A stretch of 35,106 nucleotides of DNA from Allobosea sp. Root483D1 (GTDB lineage Bacteria; Pseudomonadota; Alphaproteobacteria; Rhizobiales; Beijerinckiaceae): assembly GCF_001429505.1 (NCBI RefSeq), contig NZ_LMJW01000001.1, forward strand, positions 471,316 through 506,421, in the 5' to 3' direction. This document shows, piece by piece, positions 24,749 to 32,765 of this stretch. The notes beneath the pieces were generated by a model. The model made no database searches. It was not told the DNA's origin and saw nothing but the letters and a program-made list of their open reading frames with translations. How positions within the stretch are numbered: the stretch's first letter is position 1; every line of letters starts with the position of its first letter. Position numbers and translations under genes: made by a program.

Positions 24749-25645
24749 TCAGGCGGCGATATGGGCGTCCCTCTTGGCGGGAACAAGGCGGACCGCTGTC
24801 GGCGAAAGCCGTATCGGCTCCTCCTCGACCTCTTCGGTGATCACTTCGAAGCGCCGCAGCTCGTGCGGGCCGAAAGAGGTGATCATCGGCACGTCGGTCG
24901 CGTCGCGACCGCGGGCGAGAACGATGCGGCCGATGCGGCGCTGGTTATGGCGGGCGTCAAATGTATGCCAGCGTCCGCCCAGCCAGACCTCGAACCAGGC
25001 ATTGAAGTCCATCGGCGCCGGGTTGGGAACGACGCCGATATCGCCGAGATAGCCGTTGCAATAGCGCGCCGGGATGTTGAGGCAACGGCACAGCGCAATC
25101 GCGAGATGGGCGAAGTCCCGGCAGACCCCGATACGCTCCGCGAAAGCCTCGGCCGCGGTCCGCGTGCTGCGTGCGAAGGCATAACCGAAGCTGATATGGT
25201 TATGAACGAACTGGGTCACGGCCTGAACGCGGGCCCAGCCGGGCTCGACCTGGCCGAACAGGCTCCAGGCGGTGCCGGCCAGGCGGTCCGTCTCGCAATA
25301 GCGGCTGCCAAGCAGATAGGGCAGGACCTCGTCCGGCAGATCGGCCGGCGCGACTTCCTGGGCTGCGGGCTCGGCAACATCGGGCTCGCCGCTATCGTAG
25401 ATGAGGCCGTCGCATGCGATCACGGCGCCACCCGCCGGCACGGTGAAGCGGCGGCAGATGTTGCCGAACGGATCGAGATGCTCGCTGATCTTGATCGTCG
25501 CAGGCTGAGCCGTCACCGGCATGACTCGCATCTCGTCCGGACGGATCAGACCGTGCCGGCGCGAGGGGTGAATATCGAGCAGCGTGAGCAGCGCTGTCGG
25601 CTGCTCGCAGATAACCTCGATCCGGTAGCCATAGCGGATCTGCAT
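24749..25645 (-). CDS. Transglutaminase-like protein with Asn in place of the catalytic His
   Basis: A 298-residue protein of the transglutaminase-like superfamily (COG1305 type). Cys175 in RIGVCRDFAH and Asp230 in HTFDARHN are present, but the residue equivalent to the catalytic His (the HAW motif) is Asn215 in DFNAWFEVW. Its close relatives, as I recall them, also have Ser or Asn here, so it may be a family trait; His233 nearby might substitute, or the protein may be a non-catalytic binder. The ATG at 25645 has GAGG about 7 nt upstream; longer in-frame starts would cross a terminator and are rejected. First gene of the operon with the lipid kinase and PAP2 phosphatase. Confidence 0.88.
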   Translation of the reverse strand: MQIRYGYRIEVICEQPTALLTLLDIHPSRRHGLIRPDEMRVMPVTAQPATIKISEHLDPFGNICRRFTVPAGGAVIACDGLIYDSGEPDVAEPAAQEVAPADLPDEVLPYLLGSRYCETDRLAGTAWSLFGQVEPGWARVQAVTQFVHNHISFGYAFARSTRTAAEAFAERIGVCRDFAHLAIALCRCLNIPARYCNGYLGDIGVVPNPAPMDFNAWFEVWLGGRWHTFDARHNQRRIGRIVLARGRDATDVPMITSFGPHELRRFEVITEEVEEEPIRLSPTAVRLVPAKRDAHIAA

Positions 25646-25713
25646 GATGACCTCGACAATGCGTGAAGGGATTGCCTGCAGCCGCGGGAACAACGCCCAG
25701 CCGGCACTCAAAC

Positions 25714-25738
25714 GACGCGCAGCTTCAGCTGAAGTTCC
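25714..25738 (-). promoter_or_regulatory. Weak EcfG-like promoter upstream of the transglutaminase-lipid kinase operon
   Basis: On the minus strand, GGAAC (25738-25734) is followed after 16 nt by CGTC (25717-25714), one base from CGTT. It lies about 70 nt before the ATG at 25645. The match is weaker than the others here and could be chance. Confidence 0.3.
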
Positions 25739-25763
25739 CTGCAGGCCTCGCCGATCCGCGCAT

Positions 25764-25795
25764 AAAAAAAAGGTGCGGGCCTTTCGGCCCGCACC
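25764..25795 (-). terminator. Rho-independent terminator of the PRC-barrel gene
   Basis: On the minus strand a perfect 10-bp stem (GGTGCGGGCC/GGCCCGCACC, 25772-25781 with 25786-25795) closes a GAAA tetraloop and is followed by eight U. It lies 83 nt after the PRC-barrel stop and insulates the transglutaminase operon downstream. Confidence 0.92.
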
Positions 25796-25878
25796 ACGCA
25801 ATCACGACGATCCGGCTGGGGGGATAGCGACCGCCGCGAGTTGCGCCTTTGTGTGGAACGCCGCCCTGAGGCGCGCTC

Positions 25879-26262
25879 TCACATCATCCAGTAGGGCATC
25901 GTGCCGTAGTAATCGTGCACCCGCTTGCCGTACTCCTTGTCGTGCCAGTCAGGCTCGCCATCGGAGCCGTACATCGGAGCGGCTTCGAGCTTCTCGCGGG
26001 TCAGCGGAACGACATAACCACCCTTCTCGACGTCGTAGTCGAGCATGCTCCACGGGATCGGGTGGTACTTCTCGCCGAGACCAAGGAACCCACCGAAGGA
26101 CATGATCGCGTAGGCGACCTTGCCGGTCGCCTTGTCGAGCATGACGTCGTAGATCGAGCCGAGATGCTCAGCGGCGGTGTTGTAGACATCCGTTCCGGCG
26201 ACGCGCGCGCCGGCGATCAACGGGTTGGCGGCGTGAGAGGCTGCGGTCATCGTAGCGCTCAT
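25879..26262 (-). CDS. PRC-barrel domain protein
   Basis: A 127-residue protein with a PRC-barrel fold: LIAGARVAGTDVYNTAAEHLGSIYDVMLDKATGKVAYAIMSFGGFLGLGEKYHPIPWSMLDYD, with the beta strands and the G-S-I-x-D-V-M-x-D pattern clear in residues about 15-77. The C-terminal half holds a Tyr/Asp-rich tail (YGKRVHDYYGTMPYWMM). PRC barrels act in photosynthetic reaction centres, ribosome maturation and many small stress proteins; here the latter class fits. Start at ATG 26262 has a strong GGAGGGA, and a longer frame to 26406 has no support. An EcfG-like promoter lies upstream and a strong terminator ends the gene. Confidence 0.88.
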   Translation of the reverse strand: MSATMTAASHAANPLIAGARVAGTDVYNTAAEHLGSIYDVMLDKATGKVAYAIMSFGGFLGLGEKYHPIPWSMLDYDVEKGGYVVPLTREKLEAAPMYGSDGEPDWHDKEYGKRVHDYYGTMPYWMM

Positions 26263-26314
26263 CGGTCCCTCCATGCATATCTGACTGGTCGGCGCTGGGC
26301 CGGCACGTCTCATC

Positions 26315-26339
26315 AACCCGGCGAAGACGGTCTGGTTCC
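26315..26339 (-). promoter_or_regulatory. EcfG/RpoE2-type promoter of the PRC-barrel gene
   Basis: Minus-strand GGAAC (26339-26335) is followed by 16 nt and GGTT (26318-26315). This equals GGAAC-N18-TT, the consensus described for the Sinorhizobium RpoE2 regulon, with one base off the CGTT form. The -10 is 52 nt before the ATG at 26262. Confidence 0.6.
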
Positions 26340-26436
26340 CTACGGACCGACAAAATCCCAGGCTCGGAACCACAGCTCGAACGGCCCGCCGAAGCCTGGC
26401 GGACACGCCCGCTGACCGGCCTCACCGTCATGATCG

Positions 26437-26461
26437 GGAACAAATGCCAGCCAGCACGGTT
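26437..26461 (+). promoter_or_regulatory. EcfG/RpoE2-type promoter facing the glycine-zipper lipoprotein gene
   Basis: GGAAC (26437-26441), 16 nt, GGTT (26458-26461): the same spacing and -10 variant as the PRC-barrel promoter but on the plus strand. The ATG is 160 nt away, which is long, so a second, closer promoter is possible. Confidence 0.45.
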
Positions 26462-26621
26462 TGAGGGTGGATCGAGCGAACGGCATCAGCCGGCGCAAAT
26501 AAAAGGCGGCGAGGGAGCGCCAAGCGGCGCTGTCGAGCATTGTGTACTCGCGGCATATCAAGACATCGCTCTTCAATGTCGCGTCGCGAAGCCGTCGGCT
26601 CTCAAGGGAAGGAAACATCCG

Positions 26622-26888
26622 ATGATCAGGAAGCTTCTATTGGTAACCGCCGCGGTGGCCGCGCTCGGCGCCTGCACGCCGCGTGAGGAAAGAACGGCCA
26701 CCGGTGCGCTGATCGGCGCAGGTGCGGGCGCGATCATCGGCGGCGCCGCGACAGGCCGGGCCGGCGGCGCGTTGGCGGGCGCTGCGATCGGCGGCGCCGG
26801 CGGCGCCATCATCGGCAATGCGACCTCGCCGGACCAGATCTGCTATGGCCGCGACGAATGGGGCCGCAGAGTCCGCTACGCCTGCTGA
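26622..26888 (+). CDS. Glycine-zipper lipoprotein
   Basis: An 88-residue envelope protein. Residues 1-17 are a lipoprotein signal peptide with lipobox LGAC, so Cys18 would be acylated and the protein anchored in a membrane. Residues about 28-67 form a glycine zipper: repeated GxxxG-type stretches such as GALIGAGAGAIIGGAA and GAAIGGAGGAIIG, which pack into membrane hairpins. The C-terminus ends CYGRDEWGRRVRYAC, a pattern typical of this small family. ATG at 26622 has GGAA about 9-10 nt upstream. Similar proteins (YMGG/17-kDa-antigen-like) are linked to envelope stress; the nearby EcfG-like promoter agrees. It ends before a palindromic repeat. Confidence 0.85.
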   Translation: MIRKLLLVTAAVAALGACTPREERTATGALIGAGAGAIIGGAATGRAGGALAGAAIGGAGGAIIGNATSPDQICYGRDEWGRRVRYAC

Positions 26889-26894
26889 AGCTGC

Positions 26895-26972
26895 GTCATT
26901 GCGAAGAGCGCGTGCGACGAAGCAGCCCAGGACCCAGAGCGCCTTGGGCTGCTTCGCTCTGCTCGCAATGAC
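26895..26972. repeat. Palindromic repeat, family C (long imperfect inverted repeat)
   Basis: The outer arms GTCATTGCGA (26895-26904) and TCGCAATGAC (26963-26972) and the inner arms CGAAGCAGCCCA (26918-26929) and TGGGCTGCTTCG (26945-26956) are exact complements. The GTCATTGCGA...GAAGCA pattern is familiar from dispersed repeats in other alphaproteobacteria. It lies between two convergent genes (lipoprotein and hutC) and may end transcription from both sides. Confidence 0.7.
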
Positions 26973-26983
26973 AACGGTGGCGC

Positions 26984-27733
26984 TCAGACGGCGCCATACG
27001 GCCCGAAGCGGCCGACGAAGCGGTGACGGCCTCCGGGATAGAGCAGCCGCACGGCGGTGATCGGTTCGGCCTGATTCCAGGTCCGGCGCTCCACCAGCAG
27101 GCAGGGCGCAGCCGCATCGATCTTCAGGAGCTCCGCCTCGTGCGGCTCGGCCGCGATGGCGCTGATCGCATGCTCCGCCTGTGTCCACAGGCTGTTCTGG
27201 AGCAGCCAATCACCAGGCGGGGTCTCGGCGAAGCTTTCGTCCGCAGCCTGCGGGATGGTCGCAAGATGGATCACCCGATCCTCCAGCACATGCGGCGCGC
27301 CACCGGCGAAATGCAACAAGGTGAGGTGCGCGATAGTGGCCGAGCGCCCGAGCTCGAAGCGGTCGGAAAGCTCGCGCGGCGCCTTGCCGTCACGCCGCTG
27401 CAGGATGCGATAGCTGTAAGCTTGCCCGAGCTCGCGGACCTCCTGCGGGATCGAGAGGATGTCGAGCATGGCGTGGCTCGCCGGCGGGCTCGCGACGATC
27501 GTGCCCGAGCGGCGCCGGCGCAGGATCAGCCCTTCGCGGGCGAGCTGCGCCAGAGCCCGGTGCACGGTCATGCGCGAGGCGCCGAGCTTCTCCATCAGCG
27601 CATGCTCGGGCGGCACGGCCGTCCCCGGCGGCCAGGTGCCGGCCAGGATCAGATCGCGGACGGCGCGACGGATCTGGTCATAGAGCGGCCCCGCTCCGTC
27701 CAGCGTCACGGCGTCGATCTGGGTGGCTGACAT
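26984..27733 (-). CDS. hutC: GntR/HutC-family histidine utilisation repressor
   Basis: A 249-residue regulator with an N-terminal GntR winged helix (about 15-81; MTVHRALAQLAREGLI is the recognition-helix region, RRRRSGTIVA the wing) and a C-terminal UTRA ligand domain (about 95-240). HutC homologues bind urocanate, the first product of histidine breakdown, and leave their operators when it accumulates. ATG at 27733 has GGGAG upstream and is 11 nt after the hutF stop, so hutC is transcribed with hutF and likely represses its own operon. Two identical palindromes at 29128 and 29154 are its probable sites. Confidence 0.93.
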   Translation of the reverse strand: MSATQIDAVTLDGAGPLYDQIRRAVRDLILAGTWPPGTAVPPEHALMEKLGASRMTVHRALAQLAREGLILRRRRSGTIVASPPASHAMLDILSIPQEVRELGQAYSYRILQRRDGKAPRELSDRFELGRSATIAHLTLLHFAGGAPHVLEDRVIHLATIPQAADESFAETPPGDWLLQNSLWTQAEHAISAIAAEPHEAELLKIDAAAPCLLVERRTWNQAEPITAVRLLYPGGRHRFVGRFGPYGAV

Positions 27734-27744
27734 GGCTCCCTGAC

Positions 27745-29112
27745 TTAGGCGAGAAGGTTGCGGATCACCTGGCCATAGCGGGCAGCGATGCGGGCGCGGT
27801 CAATGTGCCGGCCGCCGCTGACCACAGGCTTTCCACCGGCGATCACCTCCGCGACCGGCAGGGCCGGAGCGGCGAAGATCGCGCTGTCGAGGGCGAAGTC
27901 ACCGGCCTTGCCGACGATCGCGGGATGCTCGACATCGAGCGTGACGAGATCAGCGCGATGGCCGACAGCGATCGCGCCGATGCTGCGGCCGCAGGCCTGG
28001 GCGCCGCCGGCGCAGGCATCCGTCCAGAGCCTGAGCCCGGCCGAGACACCTGCTTCGGCCCAGAGCGCGCGGCGGCGGTCGCGCAGGCGCTGCGAGTATT
28101 CGAGCACGCGCAGTTCGCCGCCGGCGCCGATCTCGACATTGGAATCGCTGCCGACGCCGATGCGCCCGCCCTTCTCGCGGTAGCGCACGCCATCGAAGAT
28201 GCCGTCGCCGAGATTGGCTTCGGTGATCGGGCAGAGGCCCGCGACCGCCCCGGAGAGCGCCATGGCGTCGCGCTCGGCGTCGCTGAGATGGGTGGCGTGG
28301 ATCAGGCACCAGCGCTCGTTCACCGCGACGTTCTGCATGAGAAGCTCGACCGGGCGGCGACCGATGATGGCGAGGCTGTCCTCGACCTCGCGGGTCTGCT
28401 CGGCGACATGGATGTGCAGCGGCACGCCCGGCCGCAGCTCGGCGACCCAGGTGAGGTCTTCCAGCGCCACTGCCCGCAGCGAATGCGGCGCGAGGCCGAC
28501 GCGGGCATCGGGGAGGCCGGAGACCGCCTTCTCGCTGCCCTCGATCAGGCGCGCATAGGCGTCGCGGTCGTTGAGGAAGCGGCGCTGGCCCGGCGCGACC
28601 GGCGCGCCGCCGAAATTGCCGTAGCGATAGAGCACCGGCAGCAGCGTCAGGCCGATGCCGGTCTCCGCAGCCGCCGCCGCGATCGCCCCGCCCATCGCGG
28701 CGATATCCGCATAGGCGGCGCCATCCTTGTCGTGATGGAGATAATGGAACTCGGCGAGCGCGGTGAAACCGCCCTCCAGCATCTCGACCATGGCCTGCGC
28801 CGCGATCGCCTGGACATCGTCGGGGCTGAGCCGGTCGAGGAAGCGGTACATCACCTCGCGCCAGGTCCAGAACGAATCCTCGGAGGCGCCGCGCCGTTCG
28901 GCCAGGCCCGCCATGCCGCGCTGGAAGGTGTGGCTGTGCAGGTTGGGCAGGCCGGGCAGCGCGAGACCTGCCAGCCTGATCGCGCCCGCAGGCGCCGCCT
29001 GCCCTGCCGTGACCGACGTGATGGTGCCGTTGTCGAGCGTCAGCGTGACATTCTCGGCAAAGCCCTCGGGCAGCAGCGCCTGGGCAAGATGCAGTGTCGT
29101 ATGTCCGGTCAC
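27745..29112 (-). CDS. hutF: Formimidoylglutamate deiminase
   Basis: A 455-residue amidohydrolase-superfamily enzyme that deaminates N-formimidoyl-L-glutamate to N-formyl-L-glutamate and ammonia. Zinc ligands are visible: HSH (His59, His61), His in HIHVAEQ, His in IHATHL, and Asp in [16 protein letters not shown] and [10 protein letters not shown] are typical HutF segments. The GTG start at 29112 has GGGAG just upstream. Its presence with hutG fits the five-step pathway, in which formylglutamate is formed and then deformylated. It is followed after 11 nt by hutC and is divergent from hutI. Confidence 0.94.
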   Translation of the reverse strand: MTGHTTLHLAQALLPEGFAENVTLTLDNGTITSVTAGQAAPAGAIRLAGLALPGLPNLHSHTFQRGMAGLAERRGASEDSFWTWREVMYRFLDRLSPDDVQAIAAQAMVEMLEGGFTALAEFHYLHHDKDGAAYADIAAMGGAIAAAAAETGIGLTLLPVLYRYGNFGGAPVAPGQRRFLNDRDAYARLIEGSEKAVSGLPDARVGLAPHSLRAVALEDLTWVAELRPGVPLHIHVAEQTREVEDSLAIIGRRPVELLMQNVAVNERWCLIHATHLSDAERDAMALSGAVAGLCPITEANLGDGIFDGVRYREKGGRIGVGSDSNVEIGAGGELRVLEYSQRLRDRRRALWAEAGVSAGLRLWTDACAGGAQACGRSIGAIAVGHRADLVTLDVEHPAIVGKAGDFALDSAIFAAPALPVAEVIAGGKPVVSGGRHIDRARIAARYGQVIRNLLA

Positions 29113-29127
29113 GCTGGCTCCCTTTTT

Positions 29128-29143
29128 ATTTGCATATGCAAAT
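29128..29143. promoter_or_regulatory. HutC operator-like palindrome, site 1
   Basis: ATTTGCATATGCAAAT is a perfect 16-bp palindrome lying 15 nt upstream of the hutF start codon. An identical copy is 26 bp away centre to centre. Its position over the hutF promoter/leader and its identity with site 2 make it a HutC binding site with high likelihood. Confidence 0.88.
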
Positions 29144-29153
29144 CTCGCTTGCT

Positions 29154-29169
29154 ATTTGCATATGCAAAT
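29154..29169. promoter_or_regulatory. HutC operator-like palindrome, site 2
   Basis: This is a second exact copy of ATTTGCATATGCAAAT, 43 nt before the hutI GTG. The spacing to site 1 is 26 bp, about 2.5 helical turns, so dimers would sit on opposite faces of the DNA. It overlaps the expected hutI promoter (candidate -35 and -10 elements are ambiguous). Confidence 0.88.
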
Positions 29170-29212
29170 GTCTAGCATAATCATAACGAAGACGAAGTCG
29201 AGAGGAGGGGAC

Positions 29213-30436
29213 GTGGCGGCGACCCATTCACCCAACAACCGAGTGTGGACCAATGCCCGGCTCGCGACCATGGCGGTCGATACGGGCACACCCTATGGCG
29301 CGATCGAGGACGGCGTCGTCGTCGCCCGCAATGGCCGCATCGTCTTCGCCGGCCCGCGTGCCGAGGTCTCGAACTTCGGCCAGGCCGAGGTGATCGACTG
29401 CGAAGGCCGCTGGATCACCCCGGGGCTGATCGATTGCCACACCCATCTGGTCTATGGCGGCAACCGCGCCCACGAATTCGAGCTGCGCCTGAAGGGCGCG
29501 AGCTATGAGGAGATCGCCCGCGCCGGCGGCGGCATCGTCTCCAGCGTCAAGGCGACGCGCGCGGCGAGCGAGGACGAGCTCTTCGCCAGCGCCGACAAGC
29601 GCCTCGCCGCGTTAACCGCCGAGGGCGTCACCACGGTCGAGATCAAGTCGGGTTACGGGCTCGATACCGACAGCGAGGTCAAGGTGCTCGCGGTCGCTCG
29701 CCGGCTCGGACGCGAGCGCCCGGTCGGAGTGCAAACCACCTTCCTCGGCGCCCACGCCGTGCCGGCCGAATTCAAGGGTCGTTCCGGCGACTATATCGAC
29801 CTCGTCTGCGGCCCGATGCTCGATGCGATCGTGGAACAGAAGCTCGCCGACGCGGTCGACGTGTTCTGCGAGGGCATCGCCTTTTCGCCGGAAGAGACGG
29901 CCCGCGTCTTCACCGCCGCCAAGGCGAAGGGCCTGGCCGTCAAGATCCACGCCGAGCAGCTCTCCAATCTCGGCGGCGCAGCGCTGGCGGCCGGCTTCGG
30001 CGCGCTCTCGGCCGACCATCTCGAACATCTCGATGAGGCCGGCGTGATCGCGATGGCCAAGGCCGGCACCGTCGCCGTCGTCCTGCCCGGCGCCTTCTAT
30101 TTCCTGCGCGAGACGGTGAAGCCGCCGATCGAATTGCTCAGGAAGCACGGCGTGCCGATCGCGCTCGCCACCGACGCCAACCCCGGCACCTCGCCGCTGA
30201 CCTCGCCGCTGCTGACCATGAACATGGGCTGCACCCTGTTCCGGCTGACGCCGGAGGAGGCGCTGGCCGGGATGACCCGAAACGCCGCCCGCGCCCTCGG
30301 ACTTCAGGACGAGATCGGCACGCTGGAGGCCGGCAAGGCCTGCGATCTCGCGATCTGGGAGATCGGGCGCCCGGCCGAACTCGCCTACCGCATCGGCTTC
30401 AACCCGCTTCACACCCGCATCCGGAACGGACAATGA
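29213..30436 (+). CDS. hutI: Imidazolonepropionase
   Basis: A 407-residue metal-dependent amidohydrolase that opens the imidazolone ring of 4-imidazolone-5-propanoate to N-formimidoyl-glutamate. The metal ligands His76 and His78 ([12 protein letters not shown]), the conserved KSGYGLD segment, HAEQLSN, and [11 protein letters not shown] agree with the family. The start is GTG at 29213 with a strong GAGGAGGGG before it; longer open frames would run back through the hutC operators. It ends in ATGA with the hutH start, so the genes are translationally coupled. First gene of hutI-hutH-hutG-hutU-hutD. Confidence 0.95.
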   Translation: MAATHSPNNRVWTNARLATMAVDTGTPYGAIEDGVVVARNGRIVFAGPRAEVSNFGQAEVIDCEGRWITPGLIDCHTHLVYGGNRAHEFELRLKGASYEEIARAGGGIVSSVKATRAASEDELFASADKRLAALTAEGVTTVEIKSGYGLDTDSEVKVLAVARRLGRERPVGVQTTFLGAHAVPAEFKGRSGDYIDLVCGPMLDAIVEQKLADAVDVFCEGIAFSPEETARVFTAAKAKGLAVKIHAEQLSNLGGAALAAGFGALSADHLEHLDEAGVIAMAKAGTVAVVLPGAFYFLRETVKPPIELLRKHGVPIALATDANPGTSPLTSPLLTMNMGCTLFRLTPEEALAGMTRNAARALGLQDEIGTLEAGKACDLAIWEIGRPAELAYRIGFNPLHTRIRNGQ

Positions 30437-31959
30437 CCACGCTATCGCTCACCCCCGGCGAGGCCCGCCTCGCCGATTGGCGCCATGTCATCGACGGCGC
30501 CACCGTCACTCTTTCCGACACCGGCGCGATCGCCGCCGCGCAGGCGATCGTCGACGAGATCGTCGCGGCCGGCACCGTGACCTATGGCGTCAACACCGGC
30601 TTCGGCAAGCTCGCCAGCGTGCGCATCGCCGACAACGACCTCGCCAAGCTTCAGCGCAACCTCATCCTCTCGCATGCGGTCGGCACCGGCCCCGCTCTGC
30701 CGGATGAAGTCGTCGCGCTGATCCTCGCCATGAAGGCGGCGAGCCTGGCGCGCGGCGCCTCCGGTATCCGGCCCGTGGTGGTCGAGGCGCTCGTCGGCGC
30801 GCTCAAGGCCGGCGCCCTGCCGGTCGTGCCGGCCAAGGGCTCGGTCGGCGCCTCCGGCGATCTTGCCCCGCTCGCGCATCTCACAGCCGCGCTGATGGGC
30901 GTCGGCGAGATCAGGCTGAAGGGCGAAGTGCTGCCGGCGGCCGAGGCGCTCAAGCGCATCGGCCAGGCGCCGCTGACGCTCGGCGCCAAGGAAGGCCTCG
31001 CGCTGATCAACGGCACGCAGGTCTCGGCCTCGCTGGCGCTGACGGGGCTCGCCAGCATCGCCCGCGTCTTCGATGCCGCGCTGATCGCCGGCGCGCTCTC
31101 GGTCGATGCGCTGAAGGGTTCGGACACGCCGTTCGACCCGCGTATCCAGCAGCTGCGCGGCCAGCCCGGGCAGATCAAGGTCGCAGCATTGCTGCTCGAC
31201 CTCATCGCCAAGAGCGAGATCCGCGAGAGCCATCGCTTCGGCGATTCCAAGGTCCAGGACCCCTACTCGCTGCGCTGCCAGCCTCAGGTGATGGGCGCGG
31301 TGCGCGACCTGCTCGCCAATGTCGCGGCCACGCTCGCGATCGAGGCCAATGCGGTCACCGACAATCCGCTGGTGCTTGCACCGGGTGAGATCGTTTCGGG
31401 CGGCAATTTCCACGCCGAGCCGGTCGCCTTCGCCGCCGACATGCTGGCGATCGGCGTCTGCGAGATCGGCAATCTCTCCGAGCGCCGGATCGCGCTGCTG
31501 GTCGATCCCGTGATGAGCGGCCTGCCGCCCTTCCTCGCCCGCGATGCCGGTCTCAACTCCGGCTTCATGATCGCGCAGGTAACCGCCGCGGCGCTGGCCT
31601 CAGAGAACAAGCAGCGGGCTTATCCGGCGTCGGTCGACACCATCCCGACCTCGGCCAATCAGGAAGACCATGTCTCGATGGCGACGCATGGCGCCTTCCG
31701 CCTGATCGAGATGGCGAAGAACGCGGCGAGCATCGTCGCGGTCGAATTGATGGCTGCCGCCGAGGCGATCGAGCATCACCGGCCGATGAAGACCTCGCCG
31801 CGGCTGGAGCCGGTGCTGGCGCTGATCCGCGAGAGGATCGCGCCGCTGACCGAAGACCGCTATCTCGCGCCCGACCTTGCGGCAGCGACGGAGCTCGTGC
31901 TCTCGGGCGCCCTCGGCAAGGCGGCGGGGGTCGACAGCTTCGCGGAGCTCTCCGCATGA
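30433..31959 (+). CDS. hutH: Histidine ammonia-lyase
   Basis: A 508-residue enzyme that removes ammonia from L-histidine to give urocanate, the first step of the pathway. The MIO prosthetic group forms from Ala140-Ser141-Gly142 ([15 protein letters not shown]). Tyr51 (YGVNTGFG) and His81 (LSHAVGTG), also conserved, are present, as is the QDPYSLRC segment. Length is typical of HutH. Its ATG overlaps hutI by four bases and its TGA overlaps the hutG start the same way. Confidence 0.96.
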   Translation: MTTLSLTPGEARLADWRHVIDGATVTLSDTGAIAAAQAIVDEIVAAGTVTYGVNTGFGKLASVRIADNDLAKLQRNLILSHAVGTGPALPDEVVALILAMKAASLARGASGIRPVVVEALVGALKAGALPVVPAKGSVGASGDLAPLAHLTAALMGVGEIRLKGEVLPAAEALKRIGQAPLTLGAKEGLALINGTQVSASLALTGLASIARVFDAALIAGALSVDALKGSDTPFDPRIQQLRGQPGQIKVAALLLDLIAKSEIRESHRFGDSKVQDPYSLRCQPQVMGAVRDLLANVAATLAIEANAVTDNPLVLAPGEIVSGGNFHAEPVAFAADMLAIGVCEIGNLSERRIALLVDPVMSGLPPFLARDAGLNSGFMIAQVTAAALASENKQRAYPASVDTIPTSANQEDHVSMATHGAFRLIEMAKNAASIVAVELMAAAEAIEHHRPMKTSPRLEPVLALIRERIAPLTEDRYLAPDLAAATELVLSGALGKAAGVDSFAELSA

Positions 31960-32765
31960 GCAGCCCCACCGTCAGCGTTAGCCGCGGCTCGTCGCCGCTC
32001 GTCCTGTCGATGCCGCATCCCGGCACCGGCCTGCCGGCCGAGGTCGCGGCGCAGCTCAATGCGCGCGGAAAGCTGGTCGAGGACACCGACTGGCATATGC
32101 GCCAGCTCTACGCCTTCGCCGAGCGCTTCCAGCCGACGATCGTAGAAGCGCAATTGTCGCGCTTCGTCATCGACCTCAATCGCGATCCCGCCGGCGTCTC
32201 GCTCTATCCCGGCCAGGCGACGACCGAGCTCGCGCCGACCACGACCTTCGACGGCGCGCCGATCTGGGAGACGGCGCCCGACGAGGCCGAGATCGCTCGC
32301 CGGCGTGAGGCTTACTTTCAGCCCTATCACGAGGCGCTTGCGGCCGAGATAGCGCACGCCAAGGCGCAGCACGGCTTCTGCCTGCTCTGGGACTGCCATT
32401 CGATCAAGTCGGTGATCCCCCGCCTCTTCCCGGATACCCTGCCGACGCTCAATCTCGGCACCAACTCCGGCGCCAGTGCAGCGCCTTCCGTCGAGGCCGC
32501 CGCAGCCGCTGCGATGGCCGGCGGCGCCTTCACGCAGGTGGTCAATGGCCGCTTCAAGGGCGGCTGGATCACCCGCCATTACGGCCGCCCGGCTGACCGC
32601 GTGCACGCGCTCCAGATGGAGATCGCGCTCTTGGCCTATCTCGACGACGAAGCCGCGCCCTGGGCTTTCGCCCCGGCCAAGGCCGCCAGCCTGCAAGCCA
32701 CCCTCTCCACCATGATCGAGGCCGCGCTCGCCGCCGCCACCAAGCTCGAACGGAGCAAGCCATGA
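31956..32765 (+). CDS. hutG: N-formylglutamate deformylase
   Basis: A 269-residue hydrolase that converts N-formyl-L-glutamate to glutamate and formate, the last step of the five-step route. The N-formylglutamate-amidohydrolase family segments are [31 protein letters not shown] and WDCHSIKS, with the metal-binding residues in the latter two. It is not the formiminoglutamase type also called HutG in other bacteria (arginase fold, no such motifs), which agrees with the presence of HutF. ATGA overlaps occur at both ends. Confidence 0.93.
   Translation: MSSPTVSVSRGSSPLVLSMPHPGTGLPAEVAAQLNARGKLVEDTDWHMRQLYAFAERFQPTIVEAQLSRFVIDLNRDPAGVSLYPGQATTELAPTTTFDGAPIWETAPDEAEIARRREAYFQPYHEALAAEIAHAKAQHGFCLLWDCHSIKSVIPRLFPDTLPTLNLGTNSGASAAPSVEAAAAAAMAGGAFTQVVNGRFKGGWITRHYGRPADRVHALQMEIALLAYLDDEAAPWAFAPAKAASLQATLSTMIEAALAAATKLERSKP

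Larger units (their letters stand above)
26263..26621. other. Divergent intergenic region between PRC-barrel and glycine-zipper genes
   Basis: The 359 bp hold two oppositely oriented GGAAC-N16-GGTT elements listed separately, the left one facing the PRC-barrel gene and the right one facing the lipoprotein gene. The segment from about 26465 to 26621 would be a leader of about 150 nt for the lipoprotein. Only short overlapping frames were found in it, none convincing as a gene. Confidence 0.6.

Noticed and set aside
25646..25801. Longer start for the third transglutaminase
   Set aside because: The extension would cross the strong terminator hairpin at 25764-25795 and has no homologous-looking sequence.
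26576..26686. Short plus-strand frame starting at the ATG at 26576 and overlapping the lipoprotein start
   Set aside because: It has no Shine-Dalgarno, is Arg-rich without features, and overlaps a better gene in another frame.
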